Origin: MPNP01 sp965221445 | GTDB lineage: Bacteria > Pseudomonadota > Alphaproteobacteria > Rhodobacterales > Rhodobacteraceae | Length of the DNA: 64,000 bases | Assembly (NCBI GenBank): GCA_965221445.1 | Contig: CBDCSF010000013.1 | Coordinates: 2,232,001 to 2,296,000 of the forward strand | Reading direction: 5' to 3' | In this document: positions 28,602 to 37,248 of the stretch, one piece after another | Numbering within the stretch: position 1 is the first letter of the stretch | Layout of the letters: each line of letters opens with the position of its first letter | The notes under the pieces: generated by a model | Told to the model about the DNA's origin: nothing | What the model saw: only the letters and a program-made list of their open reading frames with translations | Database searches by the model: none | Program-made: the position numbers and the translations under genes

Positions 28602-29411
28602 TTGCAACAGCAATCCAACCAACACCTATATGACACCCCTCTGTTGGAAGCTCGGAGTGTGTCAAAATATTTTGGTGCTGTTACTGCACTTAGGGATGTG
28701 AACTTACAGCTATGGCCGGGTGAAGTCTTGGGTGTTGTAGGAGATAACGGTGCGGGTAAATCAACTCTAATGAAAGTGCTCTCAGGTTTGTATCCACCAA
28801 GTAAAGGTAGTTTATTCTTTGATGGCAAGAAGGTACAGTTTCACAGTCCAAGGGATGCGCGTAATCTTGGTATAGAAATGGTTTATCAGGATTTGGCACT
28901 CGCGGGTAACATGAATATCGCCGAGAACATCTATCTCGGTCGTGAACCCAAACGTAAGTTTTTGGGAGGACTGGTTTCCCTTTTTGATCACAAGCTTGGT
29001 TTACAGATGGCTAAGGATCATCTTGATAACTTAAAGATTCAGGTTAAGAGCGTGGAACAAAAGGTTGAAGAATTGTCCGGAGGACAACGACAGGCTGTTG
29101 CCATAGCTCGTTCTATAGCGTTTCAGGCACATGTGGTCATAATGGATGAACCAACAGCAGCTCTGGCAATCAAGGAGGTAGGTAAAGTCCTGGATATGAT
29201 TGTAGGACTAAAGGATAGGGGTATTTCGGTTGTGATTATTAGTCATCGTATGGATGACATTTTCTATGTTTGCGATCGTGTTATGGCCCTCTATCATGGA
29301 GCCAACTTCAGTGAATCATACCTTAAGGACACTAGCCGAAGTGAAGTTATAGGTTGGATTATGGGTACCAAAGAGAATGTAAAGGATCTTGCTCATGACC
29401 GAGTCCAGTAG
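28602..29411 (+). CDS. Sugar ABC transporter ATP-binding protein (FrcA-like)
   Basis: A 269-residue single-domain ATPase of the carbohydrate CUT2 class. Walker A GDNGAGKST (47-55), signature ELSGGQRQAVA, Walker B VVIMDEPTAAL, and switch His in VVIISHRMDDI. Single-domain CUT2 ATPases resemble FrcA of the Rhizobium fructose system rather than two-domain RbsA. The start is TTG 28602; no in-frame ATG lies before the Walker A region. First gene of an ATPase-permease-receptor operon; its end overlaps the permease start by 17 bases. Confidence 0.93.
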   Translation: MQQQSNQHLYDTPLLEARSVSKYFGAVTALRDVNLQLWPGEVLGVVGDNGAGKSTLMKVLSGLYPPSKGSLFFDGKKVQFHSPRDARNLGIEMVYQDLALAGNMNIAENIYLGREPKRKFLGGLVSLFDHKLGLQMAKDHLDNLKIQVKSVEQKVEELSGGQRQAVAIARSIAFQAHVVIMDEPTAALAIKEVGKVLDMIVGLKDRGISVVIISHRMDDIFYVCDRVMALYHGANFSESYLKDTSRSEVIGWIMGTKENVKDLAHDRVQ

Positions 29412-30417
29412 GCCAGAAACAGATAATGGGGTTCCTTGGCATGTGCGGATGATTCCGTTCTTTGATCGTTACGGAATACTGATTGTTATAGTGGTGATGT
29501 GCTTGGTACTTTGGGCGATGCAGCCTGAAGTTTTTTTGTCTTGGCGAAATATCTCCAACATATTTAAGCAAACTGCTGCCAACGGAATGCTGTCAATCGG
29601 GATGTTTCTTGTGATTCTAACCGCGGGAATTGATTTGTCGGTTGGTTCGGTACTTGCGCTTGGAATGATGACACTAGCTGTATCTAATGCCTCTGGAGTT
29701 GCATGGCCTATTGTCCTGTGCCTTTCACCCGTGATGGGTATGCTCGCTGGTTTCGTTAACGGAATTGGTATTACAAAACTGAGAATGCCGCATCCATTCA
29801 TCATGACATTGGGGATGCTGTTCATGGCAAGAGGCTTGGCCAATCTGATATCAGGTGGTGTACCATATTCCGGCCTTCCAGATCCTGTTAGATTCCTGGG
29901 TTCAGCACAGATTTTCCTGGGTGAGTTTGACGGGACCAGATACAATATTCCAGTTGTATTTCTATTCACCATTTTTGTGTATTTTATTTTTTGGATTTTA
30001 CTTGAGCATACTGTGTTCGGACGTCGTGTTTATGCCATTGGAGGAAACCCGGAAGCAGCTCGGGTAAGTGGTATTGATGTTGATAAAACCCTGATCATTG
30101 TCTACACAATCTGCGGATTTATGGCAGGTGTAGCAGGCTTGATAATGGCCGGTCGTACCAATTCAGGTTTTCCCAATGCAGGGCAGGGAATGGAATTGGA
30201 AGCCATCGCAGCTGTCATCATAGGTGGTGCAAGCTTTTTCGGAGGGCGAGGCCAGGTATTGGGTATATTTGGAGGGGTCCTGATTATGGGGCTCATCAGA
30301 AACGGGTTGAATCTTAACGATGTTAGCACTTTCTGGCAACAGATACTTATCGGTGGTATTATTGTGCTGGCCGTATTTATAGACGTTCTACGTAGGGATT
30401 GGGGAACAAGAAGCTAG
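29395..30417 (+). CDS. Sugar ABC transporter permease (RbsC/FrcC-like)
   Basis: A 340-residue CUT2-type permease with about eight to ten membrane segments. Diagnostic stretches are LTAGIDLSVGSVLALGMM, KLRMPHPFIMTLGML, and VIIGGASFFGGRGQVLG. It should form a homodimeric channel with the FrcA-like ATPase. ATG 29395 lies inside the ATPase gene's 3' end, indicating translational coupling. The likely ligand is a monosaccharide such as fructose, ribose or xylose; it cannot be narrowed from the sequence. Confidence 0.94.
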   Translation: MTESSRPETDNGVPWHVRMIPFFDRYGILIVIVVMCLVLWAMQPEVFLSWRNISNIFKQTAANGMLSIGMFLVILTAGIDLSVGSVLALGMMTLAVSNASGVAWPIVLCLSPVMGMLAGFVNGIGITKLRMPHPFIMTLGMLFMARGLANLISGGVPYSGLPDPVRFLGSAQIFLGEFDGTRYNIPVVFLFTIFVYFIFWILLEHTVFGRRVYAIGGNPEAARVSGIDVDKTLIIVYTICGFMAGVAGLIMAGRTNSGFPNAGQGMELEAIAAVIIGGASFFGGRGQVLGIFGGVLIMGLIRNGLNLNDVSTFWQQILIGGIIVLAVFIDVLRRDWGTRS

Positions 30418-30521
30418 GAAAGCAGAATAATAACCTACGAGTCAGAAAGTTTATTCAATTTCGGAACTTATTCTGATATTACTCGAAATTCTCAAAATTT
30501 ATTTAAAATAGGGAGAGATAT

Positions 30522-31436
30522 ATGAAAAGAGTTATTGGTTTGATTGCAGCTGTGGTAACAGGCTTGGTTATGGTAGTCTCGAATGTTTCAGCGCAAACAA
30601 TAGTGGTAAGTATGAAGGGACCCGGAGCTGGTAACCCGTTCTGGGCTGCTGTACAAAGAGGTGCTGAGGAAAAAGCGGCTGAACTTGGTGTGGAGGTTGT
30701 TGTATTGGCGCCTCCAACGGAATCTGATGTCCCCGCTCAAATTGCTCAGATTGAAGACCAGTTGGTCAAGGGAGCTGCTGGTATTGTTCTTGCTCCAACA
30801 GATCCCAATGCATTGGCACCGGTAGTTGATGAAGCCCTTGCCGATGGAGTTCCGGTTGTGTTCGTTGATACCAAGGGAGCTAATGAAGGGGTAACATATA
30901 TCGGAACCGATAATGAAACCGGTGCATCTCTTGCCGCTACGCATATCTGCGAAAACGTAGAGGCCGGATCTGATGTTGCGATTCTTCAAGGTATCATTAC
31001 ACAATCTACTGGTAAAGCCAGAGCAGATGGATCCAACGCTGGTCTAACCGCTTGTGGCCTTAACATTGTTGCTGAGCAGACGGCCGAGTGGGATCGTGCC
31101 AAGGGTTTGGCTGTCATGGAAAATATCCTGACTGGAAACCCCAATCTGAAAGCCGTTTTTGCCAGTAATGACAACATGGCGTTGGGAGCAATGGAAGCCA
31201 TAAAGAACGCTGGTATGCTAGGCGATATCTTTGTTGTTGGTTTCGATGCCAACCCAGATGCTGCAGAAAGTGTATTAGCTGGTGAAATGGCTGCTACGGT
31301 TGCTCAAAATCCATATAATATGGGAGCTATTGGTGTTGAAAGTGTAATGAGTTTGATCAATGGTGGATCATTGGATCCTGTAATTGACACCGGTACCGTT
31401 TTGGTTACCGCTGAAAATGCTGCCGACTACCAGTAA
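30522..31436 (+). CDS. Sugar ABC transporter substrate-binding protein (RbsB/FrcB-like)
   Basis: A 304-residue periplasmic receptor of the Peripla_BP_4 family. Signal peptide to residue about 25 (...VSNVSAQT), then IVVSMKGPGAGNPFWAAVQR, ILAPTDPNALAPVVDEA, and the hinge region VFASNDNMALGAMEAIKNAG with FDANPDAAESV. GGGAGA precedes the ATG. Placed last in the operon, 104 bases after the permease and followed by a strong hairpin; receptors often need more transcript than the membrane parts, so an internal promoter in the gap is possible. Confidence 0.94.
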   Translation: MKRVIGLIAAVVTGLVMVVSNVSAQTIVVSMKGPGAGNPFWAAVQRGAEEKAAELGVEVVVLAPPTESDVPAQIAQIEDQLVKGAAGIVLAPTDPNALAPVVDEALADGVPVVFVDTKGANEGVTYIGTDNETGASLAATHICENVEAGSDVAILQGIITQSTGKARADGSNAGLTACGLNIVAEQTAEWDRAKGLAVMENILTGNPNLKAVFASNDNMALGAMEAIKNAGMLGDIFVVGFDANPDAAESVLAGEMAATVAQNPYNMGAIGVESVMSLINGGSLDPVIDTGTVLVTAENAADYQ

Positions 31437-31749
31437 ACCTTAAAATTGTTTGCCTTGGTTCTTCTTGAACCAAGGCACCTTGTTACACTGGAACACCGTA
31501 ATGGTTGGTATCTTCACATATTGTGCTTAATGATGTGGTCATTCGCGAAAAGCATTTTTAGAATTTCTTAGAAGCATTAACCTCAACTTTTCCTGCTTTC
31601 CTATGTAGAGATTATTCCCCGTTGAGTTCAGTGTGAAAAAAATATAATAATTCAGTTGAATATTTAGGTCCATTAAATCTAATAAGCCCACATAGAGATT
31701 ATATCAAAAGGTAAGAAAGTCCTTAGGCAATTTTATTCGGGAGATTTGG
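31437..31749. other. Intergenic region upstream of the MttB-family gene
   Basis: 313 bases holding the hairpin at 31451-31477 and an AT-rich stretch that should contain the promoter of the MttB-family gene. No gene seen. Confidence 0.55.
31451..31477 (+). terminator. Strong hairpin ending the sugar ABC operon
   Basis: TGCCTTGGTTC-TTCTT-GAACCAAGGCA: 11 perfect pairs and a five-base loop, 14 bases after the receptor stop codon. The sequence after it is only modestly T-rich, so it may work as an RNA-stabilising 3' end or with Rho. Confidence 0.65.
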
Positions 31750-33273
31750 ATGGCAAGAAGGTCAGTTCGTGCTGGTGGGAGAGCAGCAAGGGTAGCTAAA
31801 AGAGTTGCCGAGGAGCCCGAAGTTAATCCCGCCCCTCCTGGTCAGATAGGGGGGCAATACAAACCTCTGACTGAGGAAGGTATTCAAAAAATCTTTAATC
31901 ATGCCCTGAAGTTTCTTGAAGAGTTGGGGATGGGAGATGCTCCAGATTTTCTTGTTGATATCTGTGTTGAGAAAGGAGCCTTTGTCAGTTCTCGCGGAAG
32001 GTTGTGTTTCCCCAGGTCAATGATAGAGGATATCATATCTTGTGCAGCCAAGAAAATTACTCTTCATGGAAGGGATGAAAGCAGATCAATTGAAATTGGT
32101 GGGAACAAGGTCCATTTTGGGACAGGAGGTGCCGCAGTCCAAACATTGGATATAGATACCGGTTTGTATCGCCCCTCAACTTTACGTGATCTATACAATT
32201 TCGCCCGCCTTCAGGACAAACTTCACAATATCAGTTGGTTCGCAAGATGTTGCGTTGCAACTGATTTACCCAATAACTTTGATCTGGATATCAATACCGC
32301 ATTTGCCCTGGCCAAGGGAACAACCAAACCCGTCGCCACGTCTTTCTTCATTCATGATCATGTTGAACCAGTTGTAAAAATGTTTGACATGATACTAGGA
32401 GGTGAAGGTGAATTCAGCAAGAGGCCATGGTGCTTTGTCCACATCAGCCCGATTATTTCACCCTTCAAATATGGCCAGGATGCAGTCGAAGTTTGCCGTG
32501 AATGCGTAAGGCACAACTTACCGGTTAATTGTATTACAGCAGCACAATCCGGAGCAACAGCACCAGCTCCACCTGCAGGTTTTCTGGTAACTTCCGTGGC
32601 TGAAACCCTTTCTTCTCTAGCCATGGTGAATTGCCTCAAACCAGGTTATCCCATGATTTTCTCCAATTGGCCCTTTGTTGTTGATTTAAGGACTGGAGCA
32701 TTTTGTGGAGGTGGAGGTGAAACCGCTATCATGAACGCTGCCAGTGCACAAATAACAAATTGGATAGGATTGCCCTCCGGGGTCGCTTCAAGTATGAGTG
32801 ATGCCAAGGCTGTTGATGCCCAAATGGGGGTAGAAAAAGGGATTACAGCTTTATCTGCCGGATTGGCAGGAGCCAACATGGTTTTCGAGAGTAGTGGAAT
32901 GATGGCTTCTATTTTGGGTTGTTCGTTTGAAGCCTTTATTCTGGACAATGAAATGCACTCACATATTCACCGGTCCATTCGAGGAATTGAAGTCAATGAT
33001 GACACAATCAGTTATGAAGCAATAACCGACGCTGTCCTGGGAACAGGACATTTCCTGGGGGATGATGTCACTATGGCGGCCATGCAGAGAGACTATTTCT
33101 ACCCAAGTATAGCTGACCGAGACCCTCCCATTACCTGGGCTGAAAAAGGGGCACCTGATATCTGGCAAATCGCCAGGACAAAAGTTAAGGAAATTCTTGA
33201 TAACTACTATCCAACGTATATTTCTTCTTCAACAGAAGAAGAGATCAAGCGTCATTACAATATCTTTATCTGA
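31750..33273 (+). CDS. Trimethylamine methyltransferase (MttB) family protein, non-pyrrolysine type
   Basis: A 507-residue member of the MttB family with no in-frame TAG, so it lacks pyrrolysine. Such versions demethylate quaternary amines (MtgB acts on glycine betaine, others on carnitine or proline betaine) and pass the methyl group to a corrinoid protein. Family features include GGAAVQTLDIDTGLYRPSTL, AAQSGATAPAPPAGF and GIEVNDDTISYEAI. The basic, Ala-rich N-terminal 20 residues look like an extension. GGGAGA precedes the ATG. No corrinoid protein gene is adjacent. With the DMGDH-like and carnitine genes nearby, use of methylated osmolytes is a reasonable inference. Confidence 0.87.
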   Translation: MARRSVRAGGRAARVAKRVAEEPEVNPAPPGQIGGQYKPLTEEGIQKIFNHALKFLEELGMGDAPDFLVDICVEKGAFVSSRGRLCFPRSMIEDIISCAAKKITLHGRDESRSIEIGGNKVHFGTGGAAVQTLDIDTGLYRPSTLRDLYNFARLQDKLHNISWFARCCVATDLPNNFDLDINTAFALAKGTTKPVATSFFIHDHVEPVVKMFDMILGGEGEFSKRPWCFVHISPIISPFKYGQDAVEVCRECVRHNLPVNCITAAQSGATAPAPPAGFLVTSVAETLSSLAMVNCLKPGYPMIFSNWPFVVDLRTGAFCGGGGETAIMNAASAQITNWIGLPSGVASSMSDAKAVDAQMGVEKGITALSAGLAGANMVFESSGMMASILGCSFEAFILDNEMHSHIHRSIRGIEVNDDTISYEAITDAVLGTGHFLGDDVTMAAMQRDYFYPSIADRDPPITWAEKGAPDIWQIARTKVKEILDNYYPTYISSSTEEEIKRHYNIFI

Positions 33274-33291
33274 TTTTTGAAACTATTCTGG

Positions 33292-34590
33292 TTATTCGTT
33301 TACCCACCAGGTATTGCGGAGGGGCTGTGAACCTGCAAAACTGGATTCACCCAGCACCTCCTCCAACCTGAGGCATTCATTCCATTTTGCCATCCTTTCC
33401 GATCTTGAGAAAGACCCCACTTTGAGTTGTCCACAGCCCAGCCCTGTTGCCAGATGTGAAATTGTTACATCCTCGGTCTCTCCTGAACGGGCTGAAACAA
33501 TGGCTCCCCACCCTATTTCTCTTGCAATTTCAAATGCTTTAAGGGCTTCTGTTACCGTACCTATCTGGTTCACTTTCAATAGCAGTGCATTACAGGCACC
33601 TTCCTTATGGGATTTCTTTATCAATTGTTCAGAAGTAACCAGATAATCATCGCCGACTATTTGATATTCAGGTCCAAATCTTCTGGTGAACTCAATCATT
33701 CCTTCAGGATCGTTTTCGGCCAAAGGGTCTTCAATTGAAGCAATTGGATAATCGTCTAACCATCCACTTAAAATCTCAATCCATTGCTCGGTATCATATT
33801 TTTTCCCCTCCAATCCCAAACAGTACCTGCAATTCCGATAAAATTCTGATGAAGCTATATCAAGGGATAATACTACCCGTTCACCTGGTTTTTCGCCGGT
33901 CTGTTCTATGGCCCTTACAAGTATTTCCAAGGCCTCCTCATTGCTGCTAAAGTCAGGCCACCATCCGCCTTCATCGGCGACTCCGGCCAATTTCCCCATT
34001 TGTTTGAGTATAGAACCAGCACTATGGTAGATCTCAGAGGTTACTTCCAGAGCCTCAGAAAAACTTGCAGCTTTGGGTACCATGACCATGAAGTCCTGAA
34101 TATCAACCCTATTTGCAGCATGAGCCCCACCACCAAATATTTGAATTTCAGGTAGAGGAACGATTGGAGTTGAGTTGGTGACCCTTGAGAATAGTTCCCA
34201 AAGAGGGATACCTTCCGTTTTGGCCCATGTGTCATACAATGCAAGAGATATGGCAACAAGGGTATTACCACCGAATTTAGATTTTTGATTTGTTCCATCC
34301 TCATTAACCAGAAAACGGTCAATTGCAGCGGTTTCTTCAAGGTGTTTCCCGATTAAACTGGGACCAATCTGGGTTTTGATAATCTGGATTGATCGGGATA
34401 CATCCTTGCCTCGGAGTGATTGCCCTCCGTCTCTCAGTTCAATAGCTTCCCTTGTTCCTTTGGAAGCACCGGCTGGGGCCAGACCTCGACCTTTAAATCC
34501 ATCTGAAGATAGAATTTCAACCTCGACGGTAGGGAAGCCTCTCGAATCCCATATTCTTCTGGCGCTTACTTTGTTAATCGTTGAGGACAA
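33292..34590 (-). CDS. Enolase-like protein with altered active-site residues
   Basis: A 432-residue enolase-superfamily protein of normal enolase length. The three metal ligands are kept (D244, E287 in IEDP, D314 in VGDD), as are K339 in LLLKVNQIGT and E207 in DEGG. Two residues conserved in true enolases differ: the catalytic Glu of QEFM is Asp (D166 in QDFM), and the His of SHRSGETED is Ala (A367 in SARSGETED). The glycine-loop GASTG is GASKGT. It may therefore act on a substrate other than 2-phosphoglycerate. TTG start. Nine bases after an APH-type kinase gene, forming a two-gene operon; convergent with the MttB-family gene. Confidence 0.85.
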   Translation of the reverse strand: MSSTINKVSARRIWDSRGFPTVEVEILSSDGFKGRGLAPAGASKGTREAIELRDGGQSLRGKDVSRSIQIIKTQIGPSLIGKHLEETAAIDRFLVNEDGTNQKSKFGGNTLVAISLALYDTWAKTEGIPLWELFSRVTNSTPIVPLPEIQIFGGGAHAANRVDIQDFMVMVPKAASFSEALEVTSEIYHSAGSILKQMGKLAGVADEGGWWPDFSSNEEALEILVRAIEQTGEKPGERVVLSLDIASSEFYRNCRYCLGLEGKKYDTEQWIEILSGWLDDYPIASIEDPLAENDPEGMIEFTRRFGPEYQIVGDDYLVTSEQLIKKSHKEGACNALLLKVNQIGTVTEALKAFEIAREIGWGAIVSARSGETEDVTISHLATGLGCGQLKVGSFSRSERMAKWNECLRLEEVLGESSFAGSQPLRNTWWVNE

Positions 34591-34599
34591 TAGTTGAAA

Positions 34600-35607
34600 T
34601 CACTTAATTCCAGCAAATTGGGTATTGATAACAGTTTGAATATTATTGAGTGGAACCTTGATCAGAGGTATCACAATTTTTCGCACACCTTCCTGTTGAT
34701 CAGGGTTTAAATACTCCACTGGGGATTTCCCATCCACTCGAGCCAATCCCAACATGGGAAGCAATTTGGCAACCCTTTGATTAAATTCATTCTTGTCTTC
34801 CCAATGAACGAACTCGAAATAGTTTTCAAAGAATCCTAAAGCAGCTTTCCTCAATTCTGCTTTGAATTGGGGAGAAAAGACAGCTTTCAGGAAAAAATGA
34901 TTTAGACAAAAGGCAACATCAAAAGCAGGATCTCCCATTGTTGCACACTCGGCATCAATAAGGATCGGTTTTCCTGACTTTACAAGAATGTTTTTGGGAG
35001 ATACATCGCCGTGTACCAGTGTTCTGTTTGAATCGGAAAGATTTCTGGCGACCTCATCAAAAGCAGGTTTCAGTTCAGGATGTTTAGAACCGGTGTAAAG
35101 AATATAGGGTTCAGTTCGCATGTGAAAGAACACATCTTTTTTCATAAATGAAGATGTATTGAAGGAAGCCTTACCAGTATGGGATTGAACCTTTCCGAAG
35201 GTTTCACCTACCTTTTCGGCAACTTGAATATCAGGGGGATATTTAAAAAGTTTTTCCTTCCAGACGAAACAATCATCCCCGCCTACGTATTCCATGGCAA
35301 AACCACCCAGCTTATTGGAAAATCCAAACATTTTCGGAGTGTTGTCGGGGATTATTGCTTCGGCAAGTTTAAGCCATTCATATTCCGATTGGTTTCGGTA
35401 GACTGGAGCAAACCAATCAGCTTCGACCCGCATTTTGGGCAGTGCAAACTTGACGCAATATTTATTCCGGTCTGTTTGAACCAAGACCACATCCGAGGCT
35501 ACGCCCCCGGTAAGTGGCTTAATATTGTTGACCTCTTGGCTAGAACCTATCAAATTGAGATCTATCAAAAGATGTAACACTCTGTCATTTAAATTTGCGT
35601 TGGTCAT
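34600..35607 (-). CDS. APH/choline-kinase-type phosphotransferase
   Basis: A 335-residue small-molecule kinase of the protein-kinase-like fold. The Brenner motif is LVHGDVSPKNILV, and the metal motif is ILIDAECATMGDPAFDVAF, where DAE replaces DFG as in APH and methylthioribose kinases. The ATP-binding lysine is expected in YCVKFALPKMR. Start is ATG 35607; an in-frame TTG at 35619 is possible. Direct pairing with the enolase-like gene suggests this kinase makes the phosphorylated substrate that the enolase-like protein then dehydrates. The substrate is unknown: a sugar, sugar acid or amino alcohol. Confidence 0.83.
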   Translation of the reverse strand: MTNANLNDRVLHLLIDLNLIGSSQEVNNIKPLTGGVASDVVLVQTDRNKYCVKFALPKMRVEADWFAPVYRNQSEYEWLKLAEAIIPDNTPKMFGFSNKLGGFAMEYVGGDDCFVWKEKLFKYPPDIQVAEKVGETFGKVQSHTGKASFNTSSFMKKDVFFHMRTEPYILYTGSKHPELKPAFDEVARNLSDSNRTLVHGDVSPKNILVKSGKPILIDAECATMGDPAFDVAFCLNHFFLKAVFSPQFKAELRKAALGFFENYFEFVHWEDKNEFNQRVAKLLPMLGLARVDGKSPVEYLNPDQQEGVRKIVIPLIKVPLNNIQTVINTQFAGIK

Positions 35608-35982
35608 AGAATTATACAAGTCAAGTTTTACGGGGATACAAAAATATATTTAATTTGTACAAAATCAAACTAGGAAAAGGTACTTCCCCTTGCGATATTG
35701 GACTTCAATTAAGGCCCTACCATAGCGAACTTTGAAATAATTAGATTACTGCATGTATTTATGTAGTGGTCAGTATTTTCGAGTAGGGGTTTAAGATTAC
35801 CCGAGGGTTTAAGGAATCCATTTGGTTCAGGAATTTCGAGATTAATTACCCGTGTGATAATATGAAACTGGGTGTTTTGATTTATTCTTGGGTGTTGACC
35901 GTTTGTAATTCGCTTGAAAAACCTCTAATCATGAATATTTCCGGTCACCCCAAATTATATAGACCCCAATTTGGAGGAAAGT
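35608..35982. other. Divergent intergenic region
   Basis: 375 bases between the kinase gene and the SbcD-like gene. It must carry promoters in both directions. No hairpin, operator symmetry or small gene with a credible start was found. Confidence 0.5.
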
Positions 35983-37248
35983 ATGTTTCGATTTGTTCAT
36001 ACTTCAGATTTGCACCTAGATTCGCCACTGAAATCCCTTGCCTTAAGAGACCCAGAACTAAAGAAGCAGGTGGGGATTGCTACAAGAGAAACCTTCGCAA
36101 ATATCGTTAATCTATGTATAGAGGAAAAGGTTGATGCCCTATTAATAGCGGGTGACCTTTATGACAGCGATCAGACCTCAATGCACACGGCTAGATTCCT
36201 TGCCAATCAAATGCAAAAGTTACATCTTGAAGGTATAAGGGTATTTATAATCAAGGGCAACCATGATGCTGGCTCGGTAATAACCGGCCAATTAATGTTT
36301 CCCGATTCGGTTAAAATCTTTGCAATTAAAGCAGAGACTGTAAATATAACCAAAGGTGATTTAAACATAGCGATTCATGGGGTTAGTTTTCCGAATCGAC
36401 CTGTACCGGAATCCCTTTTGCCGAAATATCCCTTGCCCAATCGTGGTGAGTTTAATATCGGGATACTTCATACCAGCCTCGGAGGAACCGAAGGTCATGA
36501 TACCTATGCTCCAAGCAATCTGAGCGAATTACAACAAGTTGGTTATGATTATTGGGCCTTGGGGCATATACACAAGCAGTCGTGCTTCAGGGGGGAAACG
36601 ACTGTCGTAATGCCGGGTATCCCACAGGGCAGAAACATTGGCGAAGATGGTGAAAAATCAGTTGTCCTAGTTTCAGTGGATGAATCAGGTATCAAGGAAT
36701 TGAAACACATATCACTATCTGTTTTGCAATTTGAAAGAGTAGAGATTGATGTTGCTAACACCACCGAATGGAATGAAGTGGTGGAAAAAATCCGCAAGAA
36801 CATTCAACATGCTATTCAAGCCCTTTCTCACAAAATCTTTGTTCTCCGCCTAACCCTGAGTGGGGCTACTGATCTTAATTGGAGAATCAGGAGGGATACT
36901 GAAATCTTGTTGGAAGAGGCCCGAAGTATCGTTGAAGGCAATCATGAGTTCTGGATTGAGAAAATTGAGGTCAATACAGAAGAAAAGGATTTGTCCGTTA
37001 ATAACACAGGTTATAGCGGTGCCTTGGTCCATCTGTCTTCATTGGAAGAAGAGGATAGCCCACACTCGGTTCTAAAAGAGATCAATGGTTATACGGAAAC
37101 AATTCTCAAAGCTCTACCACCCCCTACAAAGAAGGTTTTGGGGGATACCGAGGAAGAAAGAAGCAAAATTGTTAAAAAGCTATTGCGGGAAGGGATTTCA
37201 GATGTCCTTGCCTACCTTAAAAGTCAGGATAATGGGGTTAGGCAATGA
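35983..37248 (+). CDS. SbcD/YhaO-like DNA repair exonuclease
   Basis: A 421-residue Mre11-type metallophosphoesterase. The motifs follow in order: HTSDLHLDSPL, AGDLYDSD, KGNHDAG, LHTSLGG, and GHIH. It should bind two manganese ions and cut DNA ends or hairpins together with the ATPase encoded next. Length and the N-terminal HTSDLHLDSPL wording fit the YhaO subgroup rather than E. coli SbcD. Start ATG 35983 has GGAGG five bases upstream; the frame remains open back to a TTG at 35971. The stop overlaps the next start by ATGA. Confidence 0.9.
   Translation: MFRFVHTSDLHLDSPLKSLALRDPELKKQVGIATRETFANIVNLCIEEKVDALLIAGDLYDSDQTSMHTARFLANQMQKLHLEGIRVFIIKGNHDAGSVITGQLMFPDSVKIFAIKAETVNITKGDLNIAIHGVSFPNRPVPESLLPKYPLPNRGEFNIGILHTSLGGTEGHDTYAPSNLSELQQVGYDYWALGHIHKQSCFRGETTVVMPGIPQGRNIGEDGEKSVVLVSVDESGIKELKHISLSVLQFERVEIDVANTTEWNEVVEKIRKNIQHAIQALSHKIFVLRLTLSGATDLNWRIRRDTEILLEEARSIVEGNHEFWIEKIEVNTEEKDLSVNNTGYSGALVHLSSLEEEDSPHSVLKEINGYTETILKALPPPTKKVLGDTEEERSKIVKKLLREGISDVLAYLKSQDNGVRQ

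Noticed and set aside
31750..33273. Possible pyrrolysine-containing MttB
   Set aside because: The frame has no internal TAG, so it belongs to the non-pyrrolysine branch.
35862..36110. 82-codon plus-strand frame overlapping the SbcD-like start
   Set aside because: Most of it lies in another frame of the nuclease gene; no ribosome site of its own.
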